Assembly (NCBI GenBank): GCA_023091665.1
Contig: JALJCQ010000003.1
Coordinates: 2,356,001-2,420,000 of the forward strand
Direction: 5' to 3'
DNA length: 64,000 bases
From: Pythium myriotylum
Taxonomy: Eukaryota; Oomycota; Peronosporomycetes; Pythiales; Pythiaceae
Numbering within the stretch: position 1 is the first letter of the stretch; each line of letters begins with the position of its first letter. Below, piece after piece: positions 7,888 to 19,187 of this stretch. The notes below the pieces were generated by a model. That model did not search any database, had not been told where the DNA came from, and saw only the letters and a list, made by a program, of their open reading frames with translations. The position numbers and the translations under genes were made by a program.

Positions 7888-10125
7888 ATGGCGCCGGCCA
7901 CGCCCCCGCGCCGCTTCAAGCAGGCCACGCTGCCCATGGCGCCTGCCCCGTCTACGCCCGTCGCCTCGCCCGCCGACAAGCGCGTCACGCGCAGCCAGAC
8001 GCCGCCCCCGCCGCCCAAGTCGGCCGTGCGGCGCGGGCGCGCGGCCGTCCGCGAGCCCTACGACCGCCACTCGCTCGAGCAGCTCAAGGCCGAGTGCGAG
8101 CGCCGAGGGCTCGCGGCGCGAGAGCCAGAGGACGGCAAGCGCCCCAAGCAGCGCCTCATCGAGCTGCTGCAGGAGGCCGACCTGCTCGCGCTCTTTGCGC
8201 GCCAGGCGCAGACCAAGACGGCGCCGCCGATGCGCAGTCGCTCCGGACGACTCGTCGCGCCGCCCGTGCCGCTGCGCGTGACCAGCCAGCGCGTCGAGAA
8301 GAAAGAGCGCGAGAAGAAGCCGCCGCGCGTGCGCAAGCCCAAGGCCGCGCCGCTCCCGGTCGCTGGACAAGCCTCGGCGACAGAGGCTGCGACTGTGGCG
8401 GTGGGACCACCAGTGAACGCGCCAGTCGACGTGCCAGTAGTGAGTGTAGAGCCTCTCGAACAAAAGCCAGAAGTTCCAGTTCCCACGGAGCCATCACCGG
8501 CCATCCATCAACCGGAGACCGTGGATTTGACTACCGAGCTCCCAAGCACCGAGCTCCCGGCTGCACCGATGATCACGAATGCTGCGCCAGCGCCGACCCC
8601 AGAGTTTGTCGCTACGGTGCCGCTGACGGAGCCAGCTCCTATGCCGTTGCCTCTGACAGAGTCAGCCCCTGTGGCGTTGCCTGAGACCATCACACCTCCG
8701 ATTCAGCTGCCGGCTCCCGAGGCGCCACCAGCTCGACCGGCTGCGTCGATCGATGCGAACGCAACTCGTGCGCGTCGTGGGTGTCGGTTCCGTCTGATCA
8801 ACGTTGTGCTCAGTCCCGACTTCAACACTCGGTGGAGCGAAATGAACGAGCCCACTCTAGCCGGTGAGGTGAACGCGTTCTGGCGCGACGTGCACATTTC
8901 GTTCTTGTGTCAGAACTCGTTCTATGACAAGGTGCACATTGATGACATACTCTTTCAGCACGTGGATCCCACGGTTATCTTGAACCATACAGCCCAGAAG
9001 CTGCAGCAAATGTGGACTGAGATTGTGTCCTCGTACCGTCGATCCCACAACGCTTTAGTCCGCGATGGTAATACCAAGCCGTTCCTCGAGTCGTGCGGTG
9101 GTCGCCTTGATCTGGTGTACCTTTACATGGCACTGGAGCTCGAGCCTGAGCTTCACAAAGCCGTACTTGCAGAAGTGCCGAGGCCTCGAGTAATCCCAGC
9201 TGCGTCAACCAAGACGACAGCCCCAGCTGCAGCCAAGGCTCCTAATCAAACCAAGCACTCCGCGCCAGCGAAGAAGTCGACAAAGGCCCCGACACCGCCG
9301 AAGCCAGTTCTATCGAAGAGCTCAAAAACCGGAACGCCGTCGATGAGTTTGCAGGACTTGGAAGCAAGGGGTCCAGGAAGCGGAGGCCACGAACCCAAGC
9401 GAGGCCCACGCTTTGTAGAGCTGCAGAACCCCGAGATGCTGCCTGACTGGCTGCTTGAGGACCAAGTGAAAACTGCTGCAGAGCGTGGGATGCTTGTGGA
9501 CATGCCTCTTCATAGCGCGCGTGCCTCTTCCCTGCCAACGCAGGCTCAGTCCCTGCAAGCGGCAGCAGCAGTTCCCTCGCGAGCGAAAGCGAAAAAGCGA
9601 GCAAAACCGAAGGCAAAGCAGAGCGTGCCAGAACCAGCGCCAACCCAAGAAACGTTAGATGCAAAGTCACCAGTCCAGACGCGAGATATGGTGTTGCATT
9701 CCAGTGCGATCAATTCGATCGATGATTCATGCAGTTCCGACTATGAAACAACTGACAACAATATCCCGACGATCCAGCCAACCCGGCGGCGAGCTACTGG
9801 CAAGCGTCGTCGCGGTTCCTCGTCCGATCTTATCGAACTTCCTTCGTCCCGAGAGTTGGTGCCCCATCCTCACAAGCACTTAGCAGTCACGACAACGATG
9901 ACTCGGTCGCAGGAAATGCTCCTACCTCCGGACGAGTTCGACGTGCAGCACAATCGCCTACGCAAGATCAACGAGAGCATCGATCAGTGTTACCGAACAC
10001 TTTCCAACAGCGATGCAATCTTGAACGACATGCATCGTGAGGACATTGAATCTGATCTGCGGTTCTACCTCGGGATCAAGAAGCGAATCCAAGAGCAACT
10101 TGTTATGTTTATGCATGGCTTCTAG
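7888..10125 (+). CDS. Large basic protein with SAP-like segment, probably nuclear
   Basis: 745 residues from the ATG at 7888, which has a strong context (CGCACCATGG) and lies just after an initiator-like element. The frame is open upstream to 7729. Residues ~45-90 (YDRHSLEQLKAECERRGL ... KQRLIELLQEADL) resemble a SAP domain, a DNA-binding helix pair. A long Pro/Ala/Thr/Glu-rich linker follows. A folded block at roughly residues 290-430 (FNTRWSEMNEPTLAGEVNAF, SFLCQNSFYDKVHIDDILF) contains conserved-looking aromatic and charged residues of no family I know. Then come basic Lys/Ala/Pro tracts and a C-terminal helical segment (RLRKINESIDQCYRTLSNSD ... GIKKRIQEQLVMF). A chromatin or DNA-associated role is inferred from the SAP-like segment and overall basic charge. 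No intron. Confidence 0.75.
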   Translation: MAPATPPRRFKQATLPMAPAPSTPVASPADKRVTRSQTPPPPPKSAVRRGRAAVREPYDRHSLEQLKAECERRGLAAREPEDGKRPKQRLIELLQEADLLALFARQAQTKTAPPMRSRSGRLVAPPVPLRVTSQRVEKKEREKKPPRVRKPKAAPLPVAGQASATEAATVAVGPPVNAPVDVPVVSVEPLEQKPEVPVPTEPSPAIHQPETVDLTTELPSTELPAAPMITNAAPAPTPEFVATVPLTEPAPMPLPLTESAPVALPETITPPIQLPAPEAPPARPAASIDANATRARRGCRFRLINVVLSPDFNTRWSEMNEPTLAGEVNAFWRDVHISFLCQNSFYDKVHIDDILFQHVDPTVILNHTAQKLQQMWTEIVSSYRRSHNALVRDGNTKPFLESCGGRLDLVYLYMALELEPELHKAVLAEVPRPRVIPAASTKTTAPAAAKAPNQTKHSAPAKKSTKAPTPPKPVLSKSSKTGTPSMSLQDLEARGPGSGGHEPKRGPRFVELQNPEMLPDWLLEDQVKTAAERGMLVDMPLHSARASSLPTQAQSLQAAAAVPSRAKAKKRAKPKAKQSVPEPAPTQETLDAKSPVQTRDMVLHSSAINSIDDSCSSDYETTDNNIPTIQPTRRRATGKRRRGSSSDLIELPSSRELVPHPHKHLAVTTTMTRSQEMLLPPDEFDVQHNRLRKINESIDQCYRTLSNSDAILNDMHREDIESDLRFYLGIKKRIQEQLVMFMHGF

Positions 10126-10290
10126 TAGGCGAGGATTTGTCTACGATGAACACTGGCCAGATCCATGTATTCGTGTTTCCTATATGAGAGTATGGTGGTG
10201 AATTAATGTGTAGGTGTTTCACCTGCATCCTGGGTAATCTACTTGGAGGTAGCGTGCTGCTTTGGGTTTATGATGTTCCGATGGGCGGTT

Positions 10291-12456
10291 CTAGGTTAGT
10301 ACGTTGATGTTGATGTTGATGAGATCGCGATACGACATCGTCTCCGGATACACAAGACGCGCCATCTCGCCCACACTGTGGCCGTCCACGTCATACGCAT
10401 ACACGTTGCGGAAACGGATTCCCGAGAGTTTGATCATGGCGATGGTGAGTAGGTCTTGTGATTGTACGAGGTACTTGTCGTTGATGATGACGAATCCATT
10501 GCTGTAGATGCCGTCTGCGGAGGCGTATCTCAGTCCTTTGATGCGCATGTAGTTGTCGTAATCGCTGAGGAGACCGAACTGGTCGGCGAGGTGGGCGCCT
10601 GTTGCTTGTTCGAAGTTTGTTCGAATGTCTGTGACAGATTCGTCAGCGCGACCGCTGCTTACGTTGCTGCTGTTGGATCCGAAAGGGCTAACGCTGATGA
10701 ATGGGGCGTTTTGGCGACGTCGCCAGGCGCGGACAAGGTAGTTTCCTGCGGTGATCACTACAAGCGGCACTAATGTGAGAAGAATCGGAAGGAAAATAGC
10801 GAGGATTACAGAAGCTGACGGCGATTTCAGCTCATGCGCCCCCCAAAGTTTCATCGGAGAGACCAAACTTGAGTCGTCCTCAGTCACGATGATTCCCTGA
10901 GCAAACTCTTCATTTCCTGCGTCAACTAGCCGTTGTCTAAGAGATGGAAACCATGCCAGGATTCTCTGGCGCTGGTGGAATCCTAGCTCGAAGAGTGCTA
11001 CTGTTAGTGCCGGGTCAATTCGTTGACGAAGTACCTTGCCCAGGAAGCCAACAACACTAAAATATAGCACAAGAAAGTCGGCGTGCGTGATAGACTCGAA
11101 CACAATACGATCTCCGGTTGAGATGTGAGTGGCTTCAGCAGCTGCGAACTCCTTGATTGCCCAGAACTTGTTCATTATCATCGACAAAACAACGAGGAAG
11201 CCGCGAAAAACGAGAGATGACGAAATGGCAACAAAAGCATCACCGATCCAGTATCGGCGAGAACGAACATTGCGAAAAGTGAGAACGACCAAAACCAACA
11301 CGTGGTAGAGCACACCCCACGCAAGGACCGCATGCACAAAATGGGTCCAGGCCCAAGAGTCGCGCATCTCTGGTGCTGCGTACCACGGCAACCTTCTGGC
11401 GACGAGATGGGGATCCGAGGGAAGATCCCACAGGAGAGTGTTGATGTTGGACTGCTCTGTCTCGGACCTAACGAAGAAACCACTACGGCAAGCGGTTAAG
11501 AGAGTTTTTGAAACCTGAAGTCGTTTGTCTCGGGGAATGCTCCGGAGCCTCCAAAACGTGTCTCGAGTCGCCTCGAGGTACTCGTAAACGACCATGTCGA
11601 ACTGTTCGAACGGATATCCGAGCGAGAGTACGAAGTGGTGGTCGACAGTGGACGCGGTCATGTCGCTGAGGAGTGCGAGGGTCATGACGCTGGCCGATCC
11701 CATTTCGTTGCGGGAGACGACGATAACACCTTGGTTGGATGTATTGATGACGAGCACGGAAGCGTGCTTTGGCGTGGCGATGTTACGGACGAGGAAGAAG
11801 AACCTTGTTGCCGTCGCGTCTTCGTACACTCGTGCACTGGACGTGCAGTCAACTATAGGTGCGACAAGCTCAATTGATGTTGATTCGAGAAATGTGAGGT
11901 TGTATGATGTGCCTTTCACGAGCGAGGAGAACATTGAGCGGAGGAAAGCATTCGAGTAAACGTTGTCAACTGGAGTTGGTGTTGGACAACCACTAAAAGA
12001 AGCCTGAAGCGATTGGTCTTCATCACTTTGAAATATGTAGAGCGTATCGTTCCGACACGTTGTGTCCCCACGAAGCATCGTCTGAACGAGAGGGCTAAGT
12101 TGGATTGTTGAGTTTCCCATTGCTGCGCTTGCCAAGTTCGTATCATACGGCATTGAGTGCGCTGCTGGCAAAACCTCGCCAACGAGAACACGGTAGGACG
12201 CGACGCAAGCTTGAATCGAAACCGTAACGTAGAACAACGCAGCCGCCAAGATTGCGACACGTCGAAGCAGCGAGAATAACTGTATGCCCACGGCTGACGA
12301 TGAGGAAGTGCCGCTTTTGGCTCCCCAGACTTGTTGAGACATTCGCTCTCCAGGCCGGGTGTCATGATTTGACTTCATGTCGTTGGCGGGATTGTGGCGA
12401 CGGTCTACGAGAACTCTCACTGACCGTGATTTCATCGTCCGTGCCGTCGGACGCAT
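10291..12456 (-). CDS. Multi-pass membrane protein, paralogue 1 of a tandem pair
   Basis: 721 residues. An N-terminal membrane anchor (LLRRVAILAAALFYVTVSIQ) is followed by a ~300-residue region with several N-glycosylation sequons (NST, NDT, NLT, NTS), probably outside the cytosol. Four or so further hydrophobic segments follow (FVHAVLAWGVLYHVLVLVVL; DAFVAISSSLVFRGFLVVLS; DFLVLYFSVVGFLGKVL; VILAIFLPILLTLVPLVVIT). The cytosolic tail ends in a conserved block (ATGAHLADQFGLLSDYDNYM ... GHSVGEMARLVYPETMSYRD). The next gene encodes a close paralogue; similarity is uneven, with near-identical DNA at the 3' end. I do not recognise a named family. It resembles oomycete membrane proteins usually listed as hypothetical (from memory, not checked). 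Confidence 0.85.
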   Translation of the reverse strand: MRPTARTMKSRSVRVLVDRRHNPANDMKSNHDTRPGERMSQQVWGAKSGTSSSSAVGIQLFSLLRRVAILAAALFYVTVSIQACVASYRVLVGEVLPAAHSMPYDTNLASAAMGNSTIQLSPLVQTMLRGDTTCRNDTLYIFQSDEDQSLQASFSGCPTPTPVDNVYSNAFLRSMFSSLVKGTSYNLTFLESTSIELVAPIVDCTSSARVYEDATATRFFFLVRNIATPKHASVLVINTSNQGVIVVSRNEMGSASVMTLALLSDMTASTVDHHFVLSLGYPFEQFDMVVYEYLEATRDTFWRLRSIPRDKRLQVSKTLLTACRSGFFVRSETEQSNINTLLWDLPSDPHLVARRLPWYAAPEMRDSWAWTHFVHAVLAWGVLYHVLVLVVLTFRNVRSRRYWIGDAFVAISSSLVFRGFLVVLSMIMNKFWAIKEFAAAEATHISTGDRIVFESITHADFLVLYFSVVGFLGKVLRQRIDPALTVALFELGFHQRQRILAWFPSLRQRLVDAGNEEFAQGIIVTEDDSSLVSPMKLWGAHELKSPSASVILAIFLPILLTLVPLVVITAGNYLVRAWRRRQNAPFISVSPFGSNSSNVSSGRADESVTDIRTNFEQATGAHLADQFGLLSDYDNYMRIKGLRYASADGIYSNGFVIINDKYLVQSQDLLTIAMIKLSGIRFRNVYAYDVDGHSVGEMARLVYPETMSYRDLINININVLT

Positions 12457-12663
12457 AGCAGATGAAGTTTCTCAGAATCAATACCCGAGTCACGGCGCCC
12501 AGTCTAATGCAGCTGCACACGTCAGGTGTGTCTGTGCGTCAGCGCTGACGTGTCTGAGAGCATCCAACAGGTCCCATAAATAGTCGCGACATGGTGCACT
12601 GAAGAAATCCTGTCGAATAACGTTTTGAAGCCAGTTTAAGTGCAGCAGGACAGCATGCCAGCT

Positions 12664-14847
12664 TTATGTCAGCACTTTGATGTTGATGTTGATGAGATCG
12701 CGATACGACATCGTCTCCGGATACACAAGACGCGCCATCTCGCCCACACTGTGGCCGTCCACGTCATACGCATACACGTTGCGGAAACGGATTCCCGAGA
12801 GTTTGATCATGGCGATGGTGTGTAGGTCTTGTGTTTGTACGAGGTACTTGTCGTTGACGATGACGAATCCGTTGCTGTAGATGCCGTCTGCCGAAGCGTA
12901 TCGCAGTCCTTTGATGCGCATGTAGTTGTCGTAATCGCTGAGGAGACCGAACTGGTCGGCGAGGTGGGCGCCTGTTGCTTGTTCGAAGTTGGTTCGAATG
13001 TTTGTGTCGTGATCATCCACGTGACCAATCAAGCTATCGTCAGATCTCAGCGGACTCACCGCAGTCTGCGAGTGGTTTGTCGGATAACATCGTTCACGCC
13101 AAAGGCGGACAAGTCGATTGCATAGAGTAACTGCCACGAGAGGGATCAGCGTTGCAAGGATCGATAGCACAACCGGGATAATTATTGGAATCGGTGGCGA
13201 TGTCAACTCATGTGGGCCCCACAGTTTCATTGGAGAAACCACGCTCGAGTCGTCATCACTTTTCACTATCCCCATGGCAAACTCCCTCTGACCGGCTTCG
13301 ACGAGTTGCCGCTTGAGTGGTGGGATCCACGAGAGAATCTTCACGCGGGAGTGGAACCCCAACTCAAATAGCACGACGCTTAACGCCGGATCAATCCGTT
13401 CCCTGAGCAGCTTCCCAATCAAGCCCACCAGACTGAGGAACAAGACGAGGAGATCTGCGTGACTAATGGATTCGTACACCACTGTATCCCCAACCGATAT
13501 ATGCGAGGCCTGGGATATTCCGAACTCTCTGAGCGCCCAGAATCTATCGAATACCATGGAGAGGAGCACGAGAAACCCTCGAAGAACGACAGAAGAGGAG
13601 ATGGCCACAAATGCATCGCCGATCCAGAACCTTCGAACGCGCAAGTTTCGAATCATGAGTACGAGTAGAATCACGACATGGTAAAGAACGTCCCAGGCCA
13701 GAAGAGCGTGTACAAAATGTAGCCATGCCCAGGAGTCGCGCAACTCAGGAGAACTATTCCACGGCATTGTTCTCATGACAAGTTTCGGGTCTGATGGTAG
13801 GTCCCACAAGACTGAGTTGATGTTGGACTGCTCGGCTTCGGACCTGATGAAGAAACCACTGCGACAAGCGGTTAAGAGAGTCCTTGGAACCTGGAGCCGT
13901 TTGCCTCGGGGGATACTTCTAAGTCTCCAGAAATTGTCACGAGTCGTTTCAAGATACTCGTAGACGACCATGTCAAATTGTTCGAACGGATATCCGAGCG
14001 AGAGTACGAAGTGGTGGTCGACAGTGGACGCGGTCATGTCGCTGAGTAGTGCGAGGGTCATGACGCTGGCGGATCCCATTTCGCTACGAGACACGACGGT
14101 CACGCCTTGGTTGGAGGTGTTGATCACGAGTATAGACGTTTTGTGTGGCGCCGCGATGTTACGGACGAGAAAGAAGAATCTAGCGGCGGTGGCGTCTTCG
14201 AAAGTACGCGCGCCGGATATGCAGTCCACGACCGGTACAACGAGTTCTATCGACTTCGACTCAAGAAACGTGAGATTGTATGCTACATCAGCCATTAGCG
14301 ACGAGAACACCACACGGAGAAAGGAATTGGCGTATATGGCGTCGACTGCGCTAGGTGTTGGGCATCCGGCATTCGTCCACTCTAGTGTTTGGTCCACGTT
14401 GCTCGGAAAGAGGTATAAGGTATCACTGCGTGGAGTCGTGTCGCCCTGAAGTACCTTTTGGACGAGCAGGCTCTGTTGCACCGTCGTCTCGCCAATTGCA
14501 GCAGCTACCAACGGGGTATCGTACGGCATCGAAGAAACACTCGGGAAGTTCTTACCCATGAGAACTCTGTACGATGCGGCGCAAGCCTCGATCGAAGCGA
14601 CAATGTAGAAGACAGCGGAGGCCAAAATCAGGAACCGTCGAACGAGTGTGAGCAAGCGAGTAGTTGTTGGTGGCAGCGATACTGTATGAGGCGTCTTGGC
14701 AATCCAGGCAAGCTGAGTGGACCTTGGCCTCCTCTCCGAGTCGTGATCTGGACTGCTTACAAGCTTGTGGTGCTCTTTGTTGGCGGGTACCTGCCCAGGC
14801 CTTCGCCTATCTGACTTGTCGGATGGAGCCATCTGAACAATAGTCAT
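12664..14847 (-). CDS. Multi-pass membrane protein, paralogue 2 of a tandem pair
   Basis: 727 residues with the same plan as paralogue 1: N-terminal anchor (RRFLILASAVFYIVASIEAC), glycosylated-looking loop, about four later membrane segments and the conserved cytosolic tail. An ATG six codons into the frame (MAPSDKSDRRRP) is an equally good start. Only ~207 bases separate it from paralogue 1. The last ~330 coding bases and a block near 13970-14100 are almost identical to paralogue 1, while the intervening parts differ freely. Function unknown. Confidence 0.85.
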   Translation of the reverse strand: MTIVQMAPSDKSDRRRPGQVPANKEHHKLVSSPDHDSERRPRSTQLAWIAKTPHTVSLPPTTTRLLTLVRRFLILASAVFYIVASIEACAASYRVLMGKNFPSVSSMPYDTPLVAAAIGETTVQQSLLVQKVLQGDTTPRSDTLYLFPSNVDQTLEWTNAGCPTPSAVDAIYANSFLRVVFSSLMADVAYNLTFLESKSIELVVPVVDCISGARTFEDATAARFFFLVRNIAAPHKTSILVINTSNQGVTVVSRSEMGSASVMTLALLSDMTASTVDHHFVLSLGYPFEQFDMVVYEYLETTRDNFWRLRSIPRGKRLQVPRTLLTACRSGFFIRSEAEQSNINSVLWDLPSDPKLVMRTMPWNSSPELRDSWAWLHFVHALLAWDVLYHVVILLVLMIRNLRVRRFWIGDAFVAISSSVVLRGFLVLLSMVFDRFWALREFGISQASHISVGDTVVYESISHADLLVLFLSLVGLIGKLLRERIDPALSVVLFELGFHSRVKILSWIPPLKRQLVEAGQREFAMGIVKSDDDSSVVSPMKLWGPHELTSPPIPIIIPVVLSILATLIPLVAVTLCNRLVRLWRERCYPTNHSQTAVSPLRSDDSLIGHVDDHDTNIRTNFEQATGAHLADQFGLLSDYDNYMRIKGLRYASADGIYSNGFVIVNDKYLVQTQDLHTIAMIKLSGIRFRNVYAYDVDGHSVGEMARLVYPETMSYRDLININIKVLT

Positions 14848-15458
14848 TCACTTTGAAGACTCGTGACCAGAAGTCAGCGAAGTATAGAAATTGGCGCGGC
14901 GTTGTGAAGAAACCGACTGGTCCAGTCGTTTCGGTCAGATTTAGACATCGAATACTGAAAAAGTCACGGAAAAAGTGCAGATTGCGAACGTTGAGAGGGC
15001 CTTCTGCGGAACAGCTCATTCAGTCAGGAACACGCTATCGCTCATGATACCACGAAGGCTTCGTGAAGATACACAAAGACACGACGATACCGAATAGGTG
15101 CTTATGGAGCCTGATCATCGTCAACTCCAGGCAGTTTTGCGTTCTTGCGATTCATCATACCGGTACGTAAAAACAAGAACTCGGTGATAACTACATGGCG
15201 GAAGGAAAAGGTCACAGAGGAAAAGTACTCCAACTCGGACTTCAACGTTGCAAATTCGATGCTTTCAGCATCTGGGTTTCGTTTTGCCCAAAGGAAGAGT
15301 CACCAACATCCCGCTGGGAACACGAAAATCTGCTTTGAATCTTCGAGGGGTCGGAGAACACCGGAGATGCATCATATATATAGCGTTGAGTACTTCAGTA
15401 CTTCACGAAAAGATCTTGCTCAAGAGTTCAGTAGACTGACCAGCTTAGAATTGTGAAC
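14848..15458. other. Intergenic upstream of the membrane-protein pair
   Basis: About 610 bases of AT-richer sequence. A 103-codon plus-strand frame (15145-15456) has no protein-like features and ends at the retroelement edge. Nothing else recognised. Confidence 0.5.
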
Positions 15459-15463
15459 GTGAC

Positions 15464-15814
15464 ACTTGTGATTAGCACTAGTCTCACAAGTCTTGACTGG
15501 GTCCTGGGATGCACAGAGGAACCGCTCTTTGGCGGCCGACAAGTTCTCTCTCCCTTCCTTCCTTGGGGGCGAAAACCAGAGTCTTACATTTGAGTGACCG
15601 AAGCCACGGTTATCTAATACTAATATGTCTTTTAGGATACAGCCCCAACTATTCCTCAGTACCGTAAAACCTCTCTTGGAGGAAACCGGACTGTGCTACC
15701 GGTGGTAAACCTGCGAAGGCAGGGGAAACCCACCGGGCGTGAGACGTGGGAGCATACCCGCTTGGTGTGCTCCATACTTGTGTCTGGGGTGGCGATTCCA
15801 CTCCATTCACAAGT
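15464..15814 (-). repeat. 3' LTR of copia element 1
   Basis: 351 bp with inverted termini ACTTGTGA/TCACAAGT. It matches 22349-22699 except for two substitutions (in ...CCCCAACTATTCC... and ...TACCGTAAAAC...). Confidence 0.95.
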
Positions 15815-15925
15815 GCCTCACTAGTGGAGAACCTCCGCCAGACACGACTCCGTAATCACCGTCCGATTGGCGAGATTTTTGAGAGTGTTAGCTAGGGCAA
15901 AACTCCACAATAAAGTAACCGATTG

Positions 15926-18900
15926 TTACTTCCTTGATGTCATCTTGTTTCTTCCTGTGTCGATCCACTCGTCGCGAGACGTAATTTTCAAGAGGTCACA
16001 GAGCTTGACGAATTTCTGAGGGCCGATTGCCTTGGTCAGCGCATCCGCTGCCATCTCAGTGGTAGGACAATATTCCAATTGAATATATCCTCCTTAGTTT
16101 CGTTCTTGAACGAAGAAGAACCGGATATCGATGTGTTTGCATCGTCCGTGATGCTCAGGATTTCTCGCAACTTTGATGGTTGACTGATTGTCCTCGTATA
16201 TCACCGTTCCATGCGTTTGCTTGAAGCCAAGTTCTTCAAGTAGTGACCGCAGGTACAGTACTTCTTGAACTGTACTCGACAATGCCACGTACTCAGCCTC
16301 CGTAGTTGATAGCATCACGAGTTTCTGGAGTGAGCTCCGCCATGAGATGGGGGAGGTTCCGAAGAGGTACGTGACGAACCCTGAAACCGATCGTTTCGTG
16401 TCCGCACAGTTACCATAGTCTGCGTCGCTGTAAGCCGATAATATATACGTCCATGTTGTGCTCGTTGATGTTGTTCCTTCCCAGCACAATCCCATGCTGG
16501 CGCGTCCCGTTTAAATACTTCAGCCCTCTTTGCACAGCTCTCCAATGAGTCATGCCTGGGCTTTTCAAGTACCTGCTAACTTGACGAACGAGGCCAGCGA
16601 GATCTGGCCTTGTTCCCATCATCAGGTACATGAAGCTTCCCACTGCTTCGCGATATGGGATGCTGTTCATCTCGTCCATCTCCTCCTTAGTCGTTGGCAT
16701 CTGCGCTGCAGATAGCTGCTGCCCCGGCTCTTGTGGCGATCCCACTGGCCGACTGTCCTGCATGTTGAATCGATGTAACACCTTAGTACAGTACTGCTCT
16801 TGGTGGAGAAAGAGACTCCGCCGATTGCGGTCTCTTTCGATGTGCCACCCCAGCAAGTACTTCACCGGTCCCATGTCCGACATTTGAAACCGTTTCTTGA
16901 GTGAGTCCTTGAAGTCCTGCACCAATCGCAGGGGACTTCCCATGATCATGAGATCATCAACATAGACGCTGACTACACAAGTCCCATCATGTGTAGTCTT
17001 GATGAAGACACAATAGTCTTTCACCAATCGTCTGAATCCGCATTCGATCATGAACTCTTGAAATGTGTGATACCAGACACGCGGTGCCTGCTTGAGTCCG
17101 TAAAGACTCTTCTCGAGTTTGCACACCAAGTGCTCTTGCCCTTTTCGTACGTAGCCTTCTGGCTGCTGCATATATATCTCCTCGTCTAGATAGCCATTGA
17201 GGAACGCAGTCTTCACGTCCATCTGCTCGATCTCCCAGTCGAGTGCGGCTGCGATGGCCAGTAGAAGTCGTAAGACTTCCATGCGCACAACTGGAGAAAA
17301 TACCTCGTTGTAGTCGATTCCATATCTCTGTAGGAATCCTTTGATGACTAATCGTGCTTTGAATCTGTCGATGGATCCATCAGCTGTCCTCTTGATCACA
17401 AAGATCCAGCGGTTTCTCAATGCTTTCCGCCCGATTGGCAGTGGCACGAGTCTCCATGTCTTGTTCTCGATCAATGATTCGTATTCGCTGTCAGTGGCCC
17501 GATTCCACTCACGCGCGTACTCTGAGTTCATCGCCTCGCGATAACTCCGTGGCTCTTCCACGAATTTGATGGCTAGCATCGCATATATGAACGTCTCCCC
17601 CTCTGGATCGTTCTTCTCATCCACTGGTGAGATGTTTTCAGCACTGGCATCGATACCATGCCGAAGTGGGTGTTCGAATACTTGAGCTAAGTCTGTGTCC
17701 GATTGACAAGACTGCTTGGTTTCTGTCCGATTGACTAGGCTTAATTGGGACTCCCATGTCCTGTTCGCCAATCTTTGTTGTCTTCGCCGTTTCTTGGATG
17801 TTCTTAGTTCATCGTTCCCTTCGCCTTCCCATGGAGCCGCGACCTCTGAGTGTGCGATCAAGGCTGATGTTGCCAAAATCGCCGGTACGCTATCAGGACA
17901 CGGCCTTGTATTGACCGTGGACGGCATGACTACCGGCGCTTGATGGCTATCCGCCGATCGGTTGTCCTCATGTGTGCTGGTCAATCCAGGGTTGGTTACT
18001 GAGAATATCCCCGCCCTTGCCTTCTTGATTATATGCTCGATAGAGTCGAGGTACTCCAATGTACTTCGCTCTCGGTCCACCAGCGCCCTCGCGCTCAGAG
18101 CAATGTCTGGTCCTCTGTACGGTGGATGACCATGCTCCTCATGGTCTTCATCAGCGAAACGCACTTGCTTTCGGTAGGGCGTCCCTCCAAACCGAACTCG
18201 CGCAAGTTCCTCTAGCGGATCGTACTGATTCTTTTTGAGGATGGGCCGTGCCGTCTTCTGAGATGCTGCCCCTATTGCAGGTCTCTCTGCGGTTGATTCG
18301 GCCGTCCGCCCTCTTGGCGCCCTCAACTTCCCATGCACCGATCGCATGTCGAGTTCGTCGACCAGTCGCCCTTTGGCTGCAGCCCCTTGGCTCCCGGCCA
18401 TTGCCTGCTGGTCTTCGACGATGCCATCCAATTGATGGACTTGCCTCCTTGAGACTTCGTCTCCCCGTTGAGACTCTTCTCTGGGAGCCTTCCCTCCAAT
18501 TGGCGTGTCCCCGCTTCGCCTCTGCGACGGGACCTGTTCACCGACATTGCCGCGAACGTTCTCTGGCAACCCCGATATCGCCTTCTCGGAACGTTCGTCT
18601 ACTCGGCTCTCGTCGTCGTCGTCGTCGCCCGACTCCATCCTATTGATGGTGTCGAGGTCGGACTGGCTTAGAGCCGGTCGCTCTTCAGCCACTGCGCACT
18701 GGTTGCACCCGCAGCGCGTCTGCTCGCCGGTGTACTTGCGCAGGATCTCGGGCGGGAAGCGCGCTGGTTTGTTCTCGATGAACACCACGTCTTTCGCCCT
18801 TATCACCTCCAAATTGGTGAGTTGAAGTAGTTTGTAGCCACCTCTGTCCGCGTTGTAACCCACGAAAATACACTTGATTGCCTTCCCATCCGTCTTCTTT

Positions 18901-19187
18901 CTGTGTTGCTTAGGGACGTGCCGATACGCCGTGCAACCGAAGACTCGGAAATGGGAGGTAGCAGGTACGTTTCTGTACCACCGTTCGTGGGGTGAATCCC
19001 CATCGAGAACTGCCGTCGGTGTCACGTTGATGAGTGTGACGGCCATGTCGATCGCCTCCCCGATGAGGACGACCGGATGATGGCCGTCATAGAGAAAAGC
19101 CCTCGCCATCTCCATAATCATCCGCAACAAATATGACGAAGTACCGACACCCACTGAAAGTTGACACAGGCAGGACACCGATATCAC
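15926..19187 (-). pseudogene. Copia 1 integrase C-terminus, reverse transcriptase and RNase H, interrupted
   Basis: The main frame (19187-16410) starts inside integrase (EMARAFL ... NVTPTAVLDGDSPHERW, VFGCTAYRHVP) and a long hydrophilic linker. It continues into copia reverse transcriptase: NRWIFVIKR, KARLVIKGFLQRYGIDYNEV, QMDVKTAFLNGYLDEEIYM, KSLYGLKQAPRVWY and the YVDD active site in SVYVDDLMI. A frameshift in a TA-rich run near 16440 moves the RNase H part (LSAYSDADYG, LSTTEAEYVAL, YEDNQSTIKV, KHIDIRF) into another frame. A TAA at 16094-16096 cuts it; after it the normal ending (AADALTKAIG) is still readable to 15926. Replication-competent product is not expected from this copy. Confidence 0.9.

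Noticed and set aside
15145..15456. 103-codon plus-strand frame
   Set aside because: No protein-like composition, no neighbouring signals, ends at the retroelement border.
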